NCBI GenBank assembly: GCA_015491865.1
Contig: WFVD01000026.1
Location: forward strand, 1-64,000
Length of the DNA stretch: 64,000 bases
Source of the DNA: Gammaproteobacteria bacterium
GTDB taxonomy: Bacteria > Pseudomonadota > Gammaproteobacteria > SZUA-140
Direction of reading: 5' to 3'
The position numbers and the translations under genes were made by a program. The first letter of the stretch is position 1. Each line of letters opens with the position of its first letter. Under the pieces are notes generated by a model that had not been told where the DNA came from, did no database searches, and saw only the letters and a program-made list of their open reading frames with translations. Of this stretch, positions 34,639-43,440 are shown piece after piece.

Positions 34639-36666
34639 ATGGCGATGGCAGAGAATAGACATTGGCGAACAGAGCGTGATGCCGACGGTATTGCATGGCT
34701 ACATTTTGATATGGCTGACACCAGCACCAACGTACTATCGGTTGAGACCATTGCCGAATTTGATGCGCAGCTGCGTGATATTGAATCGAACCCACCAGAA
34801 GGGCTGGTGATTCTTTCTGACAAGGCGAGTGGTTTTATCGCGGGTGCTGACATCAAGGGCTTTACCAGTATGGAGAGTGCCGAGCAGGCGGCAGAATTTA
34901 TGCGCGGTATGCATACGATACTGAATCGGCTGGAGTCGTTTTCATTCCCAACGGTGAGCCTGATTAGCGGCTTCTGTTTAGGTGGCGGTCTGGAGCTGGC
35001 GTTGGCAACACGTTACCGCATCGCTGATGAAGACCCAAAGACTCGCCTCGGCCTGCCTGAAGTGCGCCTCGGTATTCATCCCGGTTTTGGTGGTACCGTA
35101 CGAGCACCACGCTTGGTCGGGGCACCCACCGCAATGGATATGATGTTGAGTGGCCGCACATTAAGTGCCCGTGCGGCGAAGAAAGTCGGACTCATCGATC
35201 ATGCCGTACCGGAAAGACAGCTGCTACGCGCGGCAAAGATGATGATTGCAGAGGCGCCTGCCGCCCATCGTCCTGGTCGCCTGGCACGCCTCTCAAACCA
35301 CTCACTGGTTCGGCCGCTGCTGGCAAAATACCTGAAGCGTACTGTCGCTAAAAAAGCGAATCCCGGCCATTACCCGGCACCTTACGCGATGATTGATCTG
35401 TGGTGCAGACACTTTGATAACCCCAACAAGATGTATGTCGAAGAGGCGCGCTCTGTTGCCGCGCTTGTGGTGGGTGATGCGGCACAGAACCTGATTCGTG
35501 TTTTCTTTCTGCAGGAGGAGATGAAGGCGCTGGGACGTAAAAACAGATTTCATGCAGAGCGAGTTCATGTTGTGGGTGCCGGTGTGATGGGCGGTGACAT
35601 TGCAGCGTGGTGCGCACTGCGAGGGTTACAGGTGACGCTGCAGGACCAGTCTCCGGAACGGATCGCACCGGCCATGAAACGTGCACATGCGCTATTCAAA
35701 AAGAAACTGCGCCAGCCGCGTCTGGTTCAGGCTGCCATGGATCGACTGATGCCTGATGTTAAGGGGCTCGGTGTTGAGCGTGCCGATGTCATCATTGAAG
35801 CGATCTTTGAAAATACGGAAGCGAAACAGAATCTCTATCGTGCGCTTGAACCGCGCATGAAGCCAACAGCACTGCTCACCACCAACACCTCCAGTATCCC
35901 ATTAGAGGTGCTAAGCGAAGCGCTGGAAGAGCCGAAGCGGCTGGTTGGTCTCCATTTCTTTAACCCTGTTGCCAGGATGCAGCTGGTGGAGATTGTAAAA
36001 GGAAAGCAGACCAGTCAGTCGATAGCCAACCAGGCAGCGGCCTTTGCGCGTCAGATCGATCGCCTGCCTCTGCCGGTTAAGAGTAGTCCTGGTTTTTTAG
36101 TTAATCGAATCCTGATGCCCTATCTCCTGGAAGCCGTTGTGCTGGAGAGTGAAGGGGTGCGCCCGGAATTGATCGATAAGGCTGCGACAGATTTCGGCAT
36201 GCCGATGGGCCCCATTGAGCTTGCCGATACAGTGGGGCTTGATATCTGCCTGGCAGTGGCGGAGACATTAGCTGAGAGCCTGGAAGTGGAGGTGCCTGCC
36301 AAATTGCGTTCGATGGTTAGCGCGGGTGATCTCGGGCGTAAGAGCGGCAAAGGCTTTTATAGCTACAGCAAAGGCAAGCCGGAAAAAGCGAAGACAGAAG
36401 GGGCGTCAATGGCTGCCGACCTGACTGACCGCATGATGTTTCGTATGCTAAATGAAGCGATGGCGTGTCTGCGTGAAAGGGTGGTTGACAGCGATGATCT
36501 GCTCGATGCCGGGGTTATCTTTGGGACTGGTTTCGCACCATTTCGCGGCGGTCCGATGCACTATATTCACACCAGTGGCCATCAATCGATGAAAGATAAG
36601 ATCGACCAGTTGAGCGCCCAATATGGAAACCGCTTCAAGCCCGATGCGGCATGGGATCGCTTATAA
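34639..36666 (+). CDS. fadJ: Bifunctional enoyl-CoA hydratase/3-hydroxyacyl-CoA dehydrogenase (FadJ type)
   Basis: 675 residues, close to FadJ length. The crotonase half (about 10-200) has SGFIAGADIKGF, GGGLELALATRYRIA and GLPEVRLGIHPGFGG. The NAD-binding half starts with HVVGAGVMGGDIAAWCA near residue 310, then NTSSIPLEVLSE, HFFNPVARMQLVEIV and a C-terminal KSGKGFYSY domain. It hydrates enoyl-CoA and oxidises the 3-hydroxy product. It abuts the thiolase gene with no gap, so the two make one complex. ATG 34639 or 34645 may be the start. Confidence 0.94.
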   Translation: MAMAENRHWRTERDADGIAWLHFDMADTSTNVLSVETIAEFDAQLRDIESNPPEGLVILSDKASGFIAGADIKGFTSMESAEQAAEFMRGMHTILNRLESFSFPTVSLISGFCLGGGLELALATRYRIADEDPKTRLGLPEVRLGIHPGFGGTVRAPRLVGAPTAMDMMLSGRTLSARAAKKVGLIDHAVPERQLLRAAKMMIAEAPAAHRPGRLARLSNHSLVRPLLAKYLKRTVAKKANPGHYPAPYAMIDLWCRHFDNPNKMYVEEARSVAALVVGDAAQNLIRVFFLQEEMKALGRKNRFHAERVHVVGAGVMGGDIAAWCALRGLQVTLQDQSPERIAPAMKRAHALFKKKLRQPRLVQAAMDRLMPDVKGLGVERADVIIEAIFENTEAKQNLYRALEPRMKPTALLTTNTSSIPLEVLSEALEEPKRLVGLHFFNPVARMQLVEIVKGKQTSQSIANQAAAFARQIDRLPLPVKSSPGFLVNRILMPYLLEAVVLESEGVRPELIDKAATDFGMPMGPIELADTVGLDICLAVAETLAESLEVEVPAKLRSMVSAGDLGRKSGKGFYSYSKGKPEKAKTEGASMAADLTDRMMFRMLNEAMACLRERVVDSDDLLDAGVIFGTGFAPFRGGPMHYIHTSGHQSMKDKIDQLSAQYGNRFKPDAAWDRL

Positions 36667-36715
36667 TCTGCTTCTGCTCTGTAAAAGTTAATCATTATTC
36701 TCATTGGCGAATGCG

Positions 36716-38542
36716 ATGACCAATAACACCTCACCCAGCGCTTCATCAGTTATCACGCCCGAAGAGGCCGGCACATTGGCGGGTCTGTTACGCGAGCGTA
36801 TCAAACGAACGCCTGAGAGCACCGCCTACCGCTACTATCTGAATCATGAAAACCGTTGGGCTAAACTGAGCTGGCGTGAGTTAGGTCGTCGTGTCATCAA
36901 GTGGCAGATCGCTCTGAGGTCAGAGGGACTGCAGCCTGGTGAGCGCGTGGCGATCATGCTGCGAAATAGCGTGCAGTGGGTCGCGTTTGAGCAGGCAGCG
37001 CTTGGGCTGGGGCTGGTCGTCGTGCCGCTCTATGTCAACGATCGCCCCGATAACATTCTCTATATTTTACAGGATACAGATGCGAAGGTGCTGCTACTCG
37101 AAGGACGAGAGCAGTGGAACCCGCTTTCATCCATCATCGATGACGCGAAAGGCTTAACGCGAGTGGTCAGTCTGCATCCCGATATCAATGAAAAGACTCA
37201 CCCATTGGTGCGTGCTAAAGCGGCGTGGCTACCGAGCGATGTGATGACCAGCGGTGAAACAGTAGAGACCGTTGATGTCGATAGCGATTCACTCGCCACC
37301 ATTGTCTATACCTCCGGCACTTCTGGGCGCCCAAAAGGGGTCATGTTGAGCCATCGCAATATTCTGTGGAATGCACATGCAGGGCTGGATGTGGTTGCCA
37401 TTAATCAGGACGATCTGTTCCTCTCTTTTTTACCGTTATCACACATGTTTGAACGGACTGCCGGCTATTATCTGCCGATGATGAGTGGTGCGACGGTTGC
37501 CTATTCGCGTTCAGTCACGCTGCTGGCCGAAGACCTTGTAACAATAAAACCCACTGTACTGGTTTCAGTGCCGCGAATCTTCGAGCGCGTACAGGGAAAA
37601 ATAGTGGCGCAACTCGAACAGCGCCCACCGCTGGTACAAAAGCTGTTTCACACGGCGATGCAGGTTGGCTGGGACTATTTTAATTACGAACAGGGGCGCA
37701 GCGAGTGGAAGCCGATGTTTCTGCTATGGCCGTTATTAAAAAAACTGGTGGCCGATAAGGTCATGGCGAAGCTGGGTGGGCGTATTCGCGTCACGGTCTG
37801 TGGTGGTGCGCCTCTTTCCGATGGTGTTGCGAAGATGTTTATCGGGCTGGGTTTGCCGATGGTGCAGGGGTATGGCCTGACTGAAACCAGCCCGGTGATC
37901 AGCTGTAACCGCATCGAAAAAAATGATCCGCTCAGTGTAGGTCCACTGCTTAAAGATGTTGAGGCGAGGATAACTGAAGAAGGCGAGCTGATTATTCGCA
38001 GCCCCGGGGTGATGCACGGTTACTGGAATAATTCAGAAGGGACAGCAGAGGTGATCAAAGGTGGCTGGTTCCATACCGGCGACAAAGCAGAGATACGCAA
38101 TGGCATGCTTTATATCACTGGGCGTTTGAAAGACATTATCGTTCTATCGAATGGTGAAAAGGTGCCACCATCCGATATGGAGCTGGCGATTACACAAGAC
38201 CCGTTATTTGAACAAGTGATGATTATTGGTGAAGGCCGACCCTATCTTGCCGCACTGCTGGTACTGGAGCCGGAGCAGTGGCAACGTTTTGCAAAGAGGC
38301 TTGGCGTGGCTCACGATGATGCTGCTGTGCTGCAGTCGGCCGTAGTAGAGAAAGCGCTGGTAAAACGGGTCGGGGCGATGCTCAAAGATTTTCCTGGCTA
38401 TGCACAGGTGCGGCGTGTCTGCGCGCAACTGGAACCGTGGTCAATCGAGAATGAGATGCAGACACCGACGCTTAAGCTGAAGCGTAACAGGATACTCAAA
38501 CATCAGGCCGATGATGTGGCGCGTATTTATGAGGGGCACTAA
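36716..38542 (+). CDS. Long-chain fatty acyl-CoA synthetase (AMP-forming)
   Basis: 608 residues from ATG 36716; a TTG four codons earlier is in frame. AMP-binding motif YTSGTSGRPKGVMLSHRN near 200, GYGLTETSPV near 385, TGDKAEI near 455 and GRLKDIIVLSNGEKVPP near 475. It activates free fatty acids to acyl-CoA for the beta-oxidation enzymes encoded just upstream. Its family resembles FadD15/FAA1-like synthetases rather than E. coli FadD. It has a weak ribosome-binding site. Its stop codon overlaps the thioesterase start (TAATG). Confidence 0.92.
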   Translation: MTNNTSPSASSVITPEEAGTLAGLLRERIKRTPESTAYRYYLNHENRWAKLSWRELGRRVIKWQIALRSEGLQPGERVAIMLRNSVQWVAFEQAALGLGLVVVPLYVNDRPDNILYILQDTDAKVLLLEGREQWNPLSSIIDDAKGLTRVVSLHPDINEKTHPLVRAKAAWLPSDVMTSGETVETVDVDSDSLATIVYTSGTSGRPKGVMLSHRNILWNAHAGLDVVAINQDDLFLSFLPLSHMFERTAGYYLPMMSGATVAYSRSVTLLAEDLVTIKPTVLVSVPRIFERVQGKIVAQLEQRPPLVQKLFHTAMQVGWDYFNYEQGRSEWKPMFLLWPLLKKLVADKVMAKLGGRIRVTVCGGAPLSDGVAKMFIGLGLPMVQGYGLTETSPVISCNRIEKNDPLSVGPLLKDVEARITEEGELIIRSPGVMHGYWNNSEGTAEVIKGGWFHTGDKAEIRNGMLYITGRLKDIIVLSNGEKVPPSDMELAITQDPLFEQVMIIGEGRPYLAALLVLEPEQWQRFAKRLGVAHDDAAVLQSAVVEKALVKRVGAMLKDFPGYAQVRRVCAQLEPWSIENEMQTPTLKLKRNRILKHQADDVARIYEGH

Positions 38543-38949
38543 TGAGTAGATCAACCAGCGAACAGCTGCCATTAGATAAACAACCGACCACGCGCATGGC
38601 TGCGCGCCCGGCCGATACCAATGCAGCAGGGGACATCTTCGGTGGGTGGATCATGTCACAGGTTGATATTGCCGGCAGCATTGCCGCTTATCGTCGCGCC
38701 AGAGGACGAGTGGTTACTGTCGCCGTTAACGAGTTTCAGTTTCACAAACCGGTTTTTGTTGGTGATCTGATTAGCTGTTATGCCGATGTCATGAAAGTGG
38801 GGCGAACCTCAATCACCGTCTATGTTGAGGTGTATGCTGAACGTCATCGTCCCGGTGGCGAAGATGAAGTGATTAAGGTGACAGAGGCCACGCTCACCTT
38901 TGTCGCTGTGAGTGAAGATCGGCAACCGCGGCTGGTGCCGGGTCAATAG
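38542..38949 (+). CDS. Acyl-CoA thioesterase, YciA/hotdog type
   Basis: 135 residues with a single hotdog fold. AARPADTNAAGDIFGGWIMS carries the YciA-type active-site Asp, followed by FHKPVFVGDLISCYADV. It hydrolyses acyl-CoA. Its start shares one base with the preceding synthetase stop, so translation is coupled. Pairing a synthetase with a thioesterase may balance CoA during fatty-acid use. Confidence 0.9.
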   Translation: MSRSTSEQLPLDKQPTTRMAARPADTNAAGDIFGGWIMSQVDIAGSIAAYRRARGRVVTVAVNEFQFHKPVFVGDLISCYADVMKVGRTSITVYVEVYAERHRPGGEDEVIKVTEATLTFVAVSEDRQPRLVPGQ

Positions 38950-39025
38950 CGTTGCCTTTAGTGGCTCGCCAGCGTGGCGACCTTCCTTCACGCCTGGAAT
39001 CGACAACATCTACCACAAAACAGAG

Positions 39026-39754
39026 TTATCCCCTGGAGGCTTTGCTCAACTGGAACAGTTGAGTGACCTGCGAAAAAGTGTCATCCAGCGGCGCTTCAAT
39101 CGATATCCTTTCACCATTGATGGGGTGGGTGAAACTGAGTTCCGCCGCATGTAGCAGCAGCCTGTGGCAGTCATACCTGTTTCGAAATAGCCGGTTATGT
39201 TTACCATCACCATGGGTGGTGTCACCGATGATCGGGTGAAAGATATGTTTCATATGGCGGCGGATCTGATGCTTGCGCCCTGTCTCTGGCGTGACCTCGA
39301 TTAACGAATAGCGAGCACTCTGGTAGCGGCCGACGGCATGCGGTAGCTCGACGGTTGCCACACATTGGTAGTGGGTGACCGCTGTTTGGGCCGCTTTATT
39401 CTGGGAGGCGTTCTGATCGCTCATCTGATCCAGCTCTTCATTGAGCGGGTAGTCGATCACCTCATGCCTTTTAGTGTAACCACGCACAACCGCAAGGTAG
39501 CGCTTTTGTGGCTTGCCGGTGGTGAACATTTCAGTCATGAGCCGTGCTGATTCCGGGTTAAGTGCAAACAGTAACACCCCCGAGGTGGGCTTATCGAGCC
39601 GGTGGAAGGGGTAGACGCGCTGCCCTATCTGGTCTCGCACCTGCTGCAATGCAAAGGCTGTTTCGTGGCGATCGATCTTCGAGCGGTGCACCAGCAGCCC
39701 GCTGGGTTTATTGACCGCGATGAATGAGAGGTCTTGATACAGGATTTCTAACAT
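39026..39754 (-). CDS. truC: tRNA pseudouridine synthase, TruC-like (RluA family)
   Basis: 242 residues, full length for TruC. Catalytic Asp54 in FHRLDKPTSGVL, preceded by DLSFIAVNKPSGLLVHRS; TPETGRKHQIRRHMKHI is near residue 168 and HRLLLHAAEL near 205. TruC makes pseudouridine 65 in tRNA. The length and missing S4 domain separate it from RluC/D. It is convergent with the beta-oxidation operon. Confidence 0.9.
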   Translation of the reverse strand: MLEILYQDLSFIAVNKPSGLLVHRSKIDRHETAFALQQVRDQIGQRVYPFHRLDKPTSGVLLFALNPESARLMTEMFTTGKPQKRYLAVVRGYTKRHEVIDYPLNEELDQMSDQNASQNKAAQTAVTHYQCVATVELPHAVGRYQSARYSLIEVTPETGRKHQIRRHMKHIFHPIIGDTTHGDGKHNRLFRNRYDCHRLLLHAAELSFTHPINGERISIEAPLDDTFSQVTQLFQLSKASRG

Positions 39755-40035
39755 CAGTTTTGACGGTAATCAAAAGTCGAGAATAAGAGGTGATAAGGCT
39801 GTTCAATTGAGGTGAGATGAATAAGCACTTACAAAATCCCGACCCCAGCGGTAAGGTATTAACCCTAGAATATCTGTTTGTTTTTCATAGACTAAGGGCG
39901 TTTTTTGTTAAATGTTTATAGTAACCTACCGACATAATAAACGTTCAAATAACCTTTCGTAAAATAATAATATTCATATGATCATGCAAGTAGAGAGGTT
40001 AATAAGGGCGGCTTCAGGAGGGGGTTACTCAATTT

Positions 40036-40374
40036 ATGCCAACGTTAGCAATCAGTGACATTGAGGTGGGAATGGTTCTGTCGGCAGACGTCAAAGACCG
40101 AGGTGGCCGGATGCTGCTTAAATCGGGCGTTGAGCTGACTGAAAAGCATCTGAAAGTGTTCAAAACCTGGGGGATTAGCCGGGTTGAGATTGAAGGGGAG
40201 GAGTGTGTGACATCACTTCAGGAGGTGATTGATGCTCACCCCGAATTAAAGCTGGAGGCGGAATCAGCGGTTAAAGAGCCTTTCATGCATGTCGATATCG
40301 AGCACCCGTTTTTTAGTGAATTGATCGAGCTATGGATAGAACGACGCGTTAAGAGGCGTGCCGCGGAGATATGA
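40036..40374 (+). CDS. Small protein resembling the N-terminal segment of HD-GYP/HDOD signalling proteins
   Basis: 112 residues. The core IEVGMVLSADVKDRGGRMLL followed by TEKHLKVFKTWGISRVEIEG is a pattern often seen at the front of HD-GYP and related regulators, here standing alone. The C-terminus is charged (ERRVKRRAAEI). GGAGGGGG lies about 13 bases before the ATG. It overlaps the HDOD gene by 4 bases (ATGA), the first of two such overlaps in this operon. Function unknown; signalling by partner contact is inferred. Confidence 0.8.
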   Translation: MPTLAISDIEVGMVLSADVKDRGGRMLLKSGVELTEKHLKVFKTWGISRVEIEGEECVTSLQEVIDAHPELKLEAESAVKEPFMHVDIEHPFFSELIELWIERRVKRRAAEI

Positions 40375-41222
40375 GTCAACCCAACCCTCAACGGCTCATT
40401 GCGGGTGTAACGCAGGTTGCATCACTGCCCGAGATTTATATGAAGGTCGAGATGGCGATGGGGAATGCACGCTCGTCGAGTAAATACCTTGCGGGGATAT
40501 TAAGTGAAGATACCGCCCTGACAGCGAGAATTCTGCGCCTGGCCAACAGCTCATTTTTTAGCTTTCCAGGGAAGGTTGATACCGTCGCACAGGCTGTCAC
40601 GGTGATTGGGACACGCCAGTTAAGAGAGATTGTACTGGCAAGTTCGATTGTTGCGGTCTTCAAGGAGATGCCTGAAGGGTTGGTTGATATGCAGTCATTC
40701 TGGCGCCATAGCATTGCATGTGGCGTGGCCTGCCGGGTGATTTCAACACACCGCCGAGAGACGAATGTTGAGAGCGCTTTTGTATCTGGTCTGCTGCACG
40801 ATATCGGTCGTTTAGTTTTATATAAGGAAAAGCCGGTCGAGATGGGTGAGTTAATCAACTGTTGCCTTGAAAGAGATGAACTGCTTTATAAGGCAGAAAA
40901 AGAGCACTTTGGTTTTGACCACGCTCTGCTGGGTGGGTTGCTGCTTAAAGAGTGGAAGTTACCCGCGAGGCTGATTGAAACAACCGCCTGTCATCACGCG
41001 CCTGAGCGCGCAAAAGAGTTTGTGATAGAGACGGCGACGGTTCATGTCGGTGACATACTGGCCAATGCGCTTCAATCTGGCGATAGTGGTGAAAGGTATG
41101 TGCCGCCACTCGCAACAAAGGCGTGGAAGATACTGGGGCTGGAAGCTGGTGCGGTTGGGTCAATCGCCAGTGAGCTGGATAAGCAATACTCCGTCGCCGT
41201 AGAGTTCGTATTGAGTGAATGA
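40371..41222 (+). CDS. HDOD-domain signalling protein
   Basis: 283 residues, HDOD domain over about 12-215. Opening SLPEIYMKVEMAMGNARSS, then LARSSLTA-like LTARILRLANSSFFSFPG, and the HD-like core SGLLHDIGRLVLYKEK. HDOD proteins lack HD phosphatase activity as a rule and serve as docking modules, often in chemotaxis, secretion or stress. It overlaps the small protein before it and the kinase after it by 4 bases each, so the three are translated as a unit. Confidence 0.9.
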   Translation: MSQPNPQRLIAGVTQVASLPEIYMKVEMAMGNARSSSKYLAGILSEDTALTARILRLANSSFFSFPGKVDTVAQAVTVIGTRQLREIVLASSIVAVFKEMPEGLVDMQSFWRHSIACGVACRVISTHRRETNVESAFVSGLLHDIGRLVLYKEKPVEMGELINCCLERDELLYKAEKEHFGFDHALLGGLLLKEWKLPARLIETTACHHAPERAKEFVIETATVHVGDILANALQSGDSGERYVPPLATKAWKILGLEAGAVGSIASELDKQYSVAVEFVLSE

Positions 41223-43414
41223 AGATGAGTAAAAAGAGATGCTCACTGACTCATGATGAAGAAGATAAGAGCGATACCCGCCTGCTCTCCTCTTACACCG
41301 CGCTGATTGATGGCCTGCGTGAGATCGCAACCCCTGATGATGTGATCACCAATACTACAGGCCCCGTCACCGTGGATGACATTCTTGAGGCGACCAGTAT
41401 TCGGATACGCAAGTTATTAGCGCTGAAGGCGCACGCTTTTCTTATTGCCAATGATGATTTCGAGTTTGAGATTTACACTTGCCGACCGAAGATCTCGCGG
41501 GGCTTTCTGGCCAGGTCTGTCGAAAGCTGGATTGACGATGGCCTTTTTTCGTGGGCATTGAATCAGAATCGAGCGGTTATCCAGCATGATCAGGGTGGGG
41601 GTGACGCACATGTTCTACATGTTATTACCACGCGCTCACGTACGGTCGGCATGTTTGTCGGGCGTATCGCACCCGATGCCACGATTGATGACGGTATTCT
41701 TGCACTGCTTTCTGTTGTGCTAATGAACTGTGCCAGCGGGCTAGAGTCACTGGAGTTGCATACAGCACTACAGCAACACAACGAAAACCTCGAAACATTG
41801 ATCCATGAGCGCACCGCAGAGCTTGAGATTGAGAGAGACCGTGCTGAAAGGGTTGCCGCTGAAAAGAGTCTGTTTCTTGCGACCATGAGCCATGAAATCA
41901 GAACACCTATGAACGGGGTGATAGGGATGGCGCAGCTGCTAAAAGAGAGCGGCCTCAATCAGGAGCAGCAGGGGCTCACCAACACAATACTGCAGTCGGG
42001 TCAGGCGCTGGTTCATTTGATTAATGATGTGCTGGATATCGCAAAGGTAGAAGCGGGCAGGCTAGAGCTGGACCTTGCACCATTCGACATGGTTCAGTTA
42101 TTTAATAGTGTGGTTGATCTACTAAAACCGCAGGCGGCAGCCAAAGGGGTCTCTATCTCCCTTGAATTTAACGAGCATATCGACCGCTATGTGATCGGTG
42201 ATGCGGGACGCATCAGGCAGGTGATCCTGAATCTTGTTGGCAATGCGATCAAGTTTACGCCCGATGGTGTTATCAGAGTCTCTATTGATATCTGTGATCA
42301 GTGCGAAGGGAAGCAGTTTTACATTTCGATTGAGGATAACGGTATCGGTATTCGCGAAGAAAATATCGGTCGCCTGTTTAACCCTTTTGAGCAGAGTGAC
42401 AGCTCTATATCAAGCAAGCATGGCGGAACAGGGCTGGGGCTTGCCATTTGTAAACAGCTTATTGAACTGATGGGGGGGGATATTGGTGTGACGAGTGAGT
42501 ACGGCAGAGGGTCAACCTTCTGGCTAACACTGGCCCTTCCGCATTCAGATGATAGTGAAATAGCGCAGCAGGGCCTGTTATCTCAGGCGGAGGAGAAACA
42601 GATAGTCGGCGACTCTACGCTGCAGGGATCAGTACTTGTAGCGGAAGATAATGAGGTCAACCAGAGAGTAATCTCATTAATGTTAAAGTCGTTAGGTCTC
42701 AGCTGTACAGTAGCGAATAATGGTCTGGAGGTGTTTGATCATCTTGGCGATAGTGCGTATGACCTGATTCTAATGGACTGTCAGATGCCGAGATTAGATG
42801 GCTATCAAACCACAAAACGGATACGCAACGGAGGAGATGATTTTCATAACATTCCAATTATTGCATTAACAGCGAATGCGATGGAGAGTGATCGAAAAGC
42901 GTGCCATGCTGCAGGCATGGATGATTTTCTTGCCAAGCCGATTGATCAATCTAAATTAAAACAGCTCCTCGAGAAATGGCTGAATCCTCGGACAGAGCAG
43001 CCATCATCTGTCAACGCTGATTCTGTCAGGGTGGAAGGAGAAACGGAGCCATCAGCCAATGATGATGAGCTGATCGACTGCACTGCGTTACAGTCGCTGA
43101 TTGATATTATGGAAGATGAGTTCACAGGGCTGTGTGATATCTTTATTCAGAATAGTAAATTAAAGATGGCCAAATTAAGTGCGGCAATTGCGGCTGAAAA
43201 TAGCGCCGAGGTAGTCGGGATTCTTCATTTTCTAAAGGGGAGTTGCTCATCAGTTGCCGCCGTTCAATTAACAGCAATGGTGACCAGAATAGAAACGCTG
43301 GCAAAGCAGGGTGAACTTAAAGAGATTGAGCAGCAACTGCCGGCGCTGGAGCGCTGCTACCGTAATACGATAGACGAAATTAACCGGTTAGCTGCCTGTC
43401 GATCCGGTCACTGA
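41219..43414 (+). CDS. Hybrid sensor histidine kinase with receiver and Hpt domains
   Basis: 731 residues. An N-terminal GAF-like sensor (about 20-185) and a coiled coil (186-215) come first. The dimer/phosphoacceptor domain has His225 in ATMSHEIRTPMNG, and the ATPase has the N-box NLVGNAIKF at 338-346 plus GGTGLGLAICKQL. The receiver has Asp520 in LILMDCQMPRLDGYQ, and the C-terminal Hpt has His670 in ILHFLKGSCSSV. This is a complete phosphorelay in one chain, BarA-like but with a soluble sensor and no membrane helices. No separate output regulator is in the operon. Confidence 0.93.
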   Translation: MKMSKKRCSLTHDEEDKSDTRLLSSYTALIDGLREIATPDDVITNTTGPVTVDDILEATSIRIRKLLALKAHAFLIANDDFEFEIYTCRPKISRGFLARSVESWIDDGLFSWALNQNRAVIQHDQGGGDAHVLHVITTRSRTVGMFVGRIAPDATIDDGILALLSVVLMNCASGLESLELHTALQQHNENLETLIHERTAELEIERDRAERVAAEKSLFLATMSHEIRTPMNGVIGMAQLLKESGLNQEQQGLTNTILQSGQALVHLINDVLDIAKVEAGRLELDLAPFDMVQLFNSVVDLLKPQAAAKGVSISLEFNEHIDRYVIGDAGRIRQVILNLVGNAIKFTPDGVIRVSIDICDQCEGKQFYISIEDNGIGIREENIGRLFNPFEQSDSSISSKHGGTGLGLAICKQLIELMGGDIGVTSEYGRGSTFWLTLALPHSDDSEIAQQGLLSQAEEKQIVGDSTLQGSVLVAEDNEVNQRVISLMLKSLGLSCTVANNGLEVFDHLGDSAYDLILMDCQMPRLDGYQTTKRIRNGGDDFHNIPIIALTANAMESDRKACHAAGMDDFLAKPIDQSKLKQLLEKWLNPRTEQPSSVNADSVRVEGETEPSANDDELIDCTALQSLIDIMEDEFTGLCDIFIQNSKLKMAKLSAAIAAENSAEVVGILHFLKGSCSSVAAVQLTAMVTRIETLAKQGELKEIEQQLPALERCYRNTIDEINRLAACRSGH

Positions 43415-43440
43415 GGGTGAAAAAATGGCACAATAACGCC

